Source: Alteromonas portus
GTDB lineage: Bacteria > Pseudomonadota > Gammaproteobacteria > Enterobacterales > Alteromonadaceae
Reading direction: 5' to 3'
Length of the DNA stretch: 64,000 nucleotides
NCBI RefSeq assembly: GCF_005117025.1
Contig: NZ_SWCO01000005.1
Location: forward strand, 62,001 to 126,000
Shown here: piece by piece, positions 62,995 through 64,000 of the stretch
Numbering within the stretch: position 1 is the stretch's first letter
Layout: the number at the start of each line of letters is the position of its first letter
Notes under the pieces: model-generated
The model's input: only the letters and a program-made list of their open reading frames with translations
Databases searched by the model: none
What the model was told of the DNA's origin: nothing
Position numbers and translations under genes: made by a program

Positions 62995-63019
62995 AACGCA
63001 AATCATTATCATTTGCGTT
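62995..63019 (+). promoter_or_regulatory. Fur box upstream of the last TonB receptor
   Basis: AACGCAAAT (62995-63003) and ATTTGCGTT (63011-63019) are perfect inverted arms around CATTATC. The whole fits the Fur pattern of repeated GATAAT-type hexamers (AAATCATTATCATTTG). It ends 13 bases before the ATG at 63033, so iron-bound Fur would block transcription or initiation. Confidence 0.8.
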
Positions 63020-63032
63020 AAAGGAAAAATAA

Positions 63033-64000
63033 ATGAAACGAGTTCACTTTTTACCTCCACTTTTGGTAGCCGCTAGCTTTCCGTTGGCTTTTTCAGTTTT
63101 AGCAGAAGGTGATCTTGAACGCGTTGTTGTTACAGGCACTAGAACACCAAAGTTATTGGCATCCTCACCTGTAAAAGTTGACGTGGTAGATAAAGAGGAC
63201 ATTGCTCGATTAAGTAAAGGCACACTACGCCAAGTGCTAGAAGTGATGCCCGGTGTTGTGGTTAGACGCAGTCAAAAAGACGGGTACAACGTTCAGCTAA
63301 ATGGCTTCAATGGTGACCATGTGCTGGTGTTAATCAACGGCCAACCTATTATTTCACCTACAGGTTCTTCGGTCGATCTTGACCAAATTAGCGTTGCTAA
63401 TATTAAGCAAATTGAAATTGTACGAGGCGCCGCTTCTGTGCTTTACGGCAGCTCTGCGATGGGCGGCGTTATCAATATCATTACCGAAAAGGTAGAAGGC
63501 TCGCAGTTTTCAGCAGACTACGAGGCATCTTATTTTACCGATGATGCAATTGACGGTGATGAATTCGGGCATACGTCTAGGGTCACTGCAGCGAAAGCAG
63601 TAAGCAATTGGCAGCTTGGCATAACGGCCCAAAATATTACTAACCCTGGTTTTGATTACGACAACGAAACCACGTCACAAGATGGTGGCGCGGTAGACAA
63701 ATCTTTTGTGCAAATGTCTTTATCGACGTTGATAAATAACATTAGCGTGCAATACAAAGGGCAATGGCTGGACGAGCAAAAAAACAAACCTCAGTCATCA
63801 ATACCGGGTCAAGCCACCATTATTAGTTATCTTTCAAACGTTACCCAGTGGCAGCACGACGTTCGCGTTGAACAGCAGTACGATTGGCATATCAACACAC
63901 GCTATCTTTCACATAATGAAGAAAGCGGGAACAGCAATGGGTTACGTCAAACCGATATTCAGCTTGCGGAATTAGAAGCGCAAAAGATTTACTCCACCAA
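63033..64000 (+). CDS. TonB-dependent receptor, 5' part (iron-regulated)
   Basis: The gene starts at ATG 63033 behind AAGGAAAAA and stays open to the window end (about 322 codons). It has a Sec signal (MKRVHFLPPLLVAASFPLAFSVLA), a TonB-box-like ERVVVTGTR, and a plug domain (LRQVLEVMPGVVVRRS, IKQIEIVRGAASVLYGSSAMGGVINIIT) of the siderophore/colicin-receptor type. With the Fur box upstream it is likely to import an iron chelate or haem. The C-terminal barrel lies outside the window. Confidence 0.88.
   Translation, partial: MKRVHFLPPLLVAASFPLAFSVLAEGDLERVVVTGTRTPKLLASSPVKVDVVDKEDIARLSKGTLRQVLEVMPGVVVRRSQKDGYNVQLNGFNGDHVLVLINGQPIISPTGSSVDLDQISVANIKQIEIVRGAASVLYGSSAMGGVINIITEKVEGSQFSADYEASYFTDDAIDGDEFGHTSRVTAAKAVSNWQLGITAQNITNPGFDYDNETTSQDGGAVDKSFVQMSLSTLINNISVQYKGQWLDEQKNKPQSSIPGQATIISYLSNVTQWQHDVRVEQQYDWHINTRYLSHNEESGNSNGLRQTDIQLAELEAQKIYST

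Larger units (their letters stand above)
62684..63032. other. Intergenic region with terminator and Fur box
   Basis: 349 bases between the peroxidase and the last TonB receptor. A terminator stands at the left end and a Fur-type box at the right end. An open frame at 62710-62931 has no ribosome site or family likeness and starts inside the terminator, so I do not count it as a gene. Confidence 0.65.

Overview
The window looks like the chromosome of a marine, alginate-eating gammaproteobacterium, most likely Alteromonas or a close relative. Reasons: moderate GC, several TonB-dependent receptors, a complete alginolytic locus with PL6, PL7 and PL17 lyases, a polyol ABC operon, and housekeeping neighbours (SelO, a YceB-like lipoprotein, EamA) of Alteromonadales type. 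The genus is inferred from protein resemblance recalled from memory, not from a search.

Layout. 1-5432: end of a sugar-acid operon (ManD/RspA-type dehydratase fragment, Gfo/Idh/MocA dehydrogenase, sodium/solute symporter, an unrecognised lipoprotein) converging on a secreted alpha/beta hydrolase. 5433-12593: an outer-membrane barrel protein, a complete sorbitol/mannitol-type ABC importer (binding protein, two permeases, ATPase) and a HAD phosphatase. 12638-15793: a membrane-bound sensor with both GGDEF and EAL domains. 16164-30479: the alginate locus. The minus strand carries a TonB receptor, PL7 lyase, LacI regulator, AEC transporter and PL17 oligoalginate lyase; the plus strand carries a DEH-reductase-like SDR, an Nramp-fold transporter lacking the metal-binding motifs, a gluconokinase-like kinase and a PL6 lyase. 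A perfect 18-bp palindrome with a CCGG centre and a weaker copy sit between the two arms. 30590-40279: a short SAH-hydrolase-like protein, an M24 peptidase, SelO, small proteins, a GIY-YIG protein and a large secreted Asp-box propeller protein.

40354-56561 is the most unusual part: an apparent catabolic regulon built around five SnoaL/NTF2-like proteins (several with duplicated domains), a bicupin, an SDR, a HisD-fold dehydrogenase, an alpha/beta hydrolase, an HpcH/HpaI aldolase, a sodium/solute symporter, a TonB receptor and a LacI regulator. A TTCGAA-centred palindrome occurs in three of its promoter regions (perfect over 20 bp between the symporter and a SnoaL-like gene), so one LacI protein probably controls the set. 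I cannot name the substrate, and the pathway may be undescribed.

56779-64000: a small TonB receptor with a DUF6314-type protein, an EamA exporter, a secreted animal-type haem peroxidase, and the start of a TonB receptor behind a good Fur box, cut by the window end. I saw no rRNA, tRNA, CRISPR array, transposase, prophage or replication origin.
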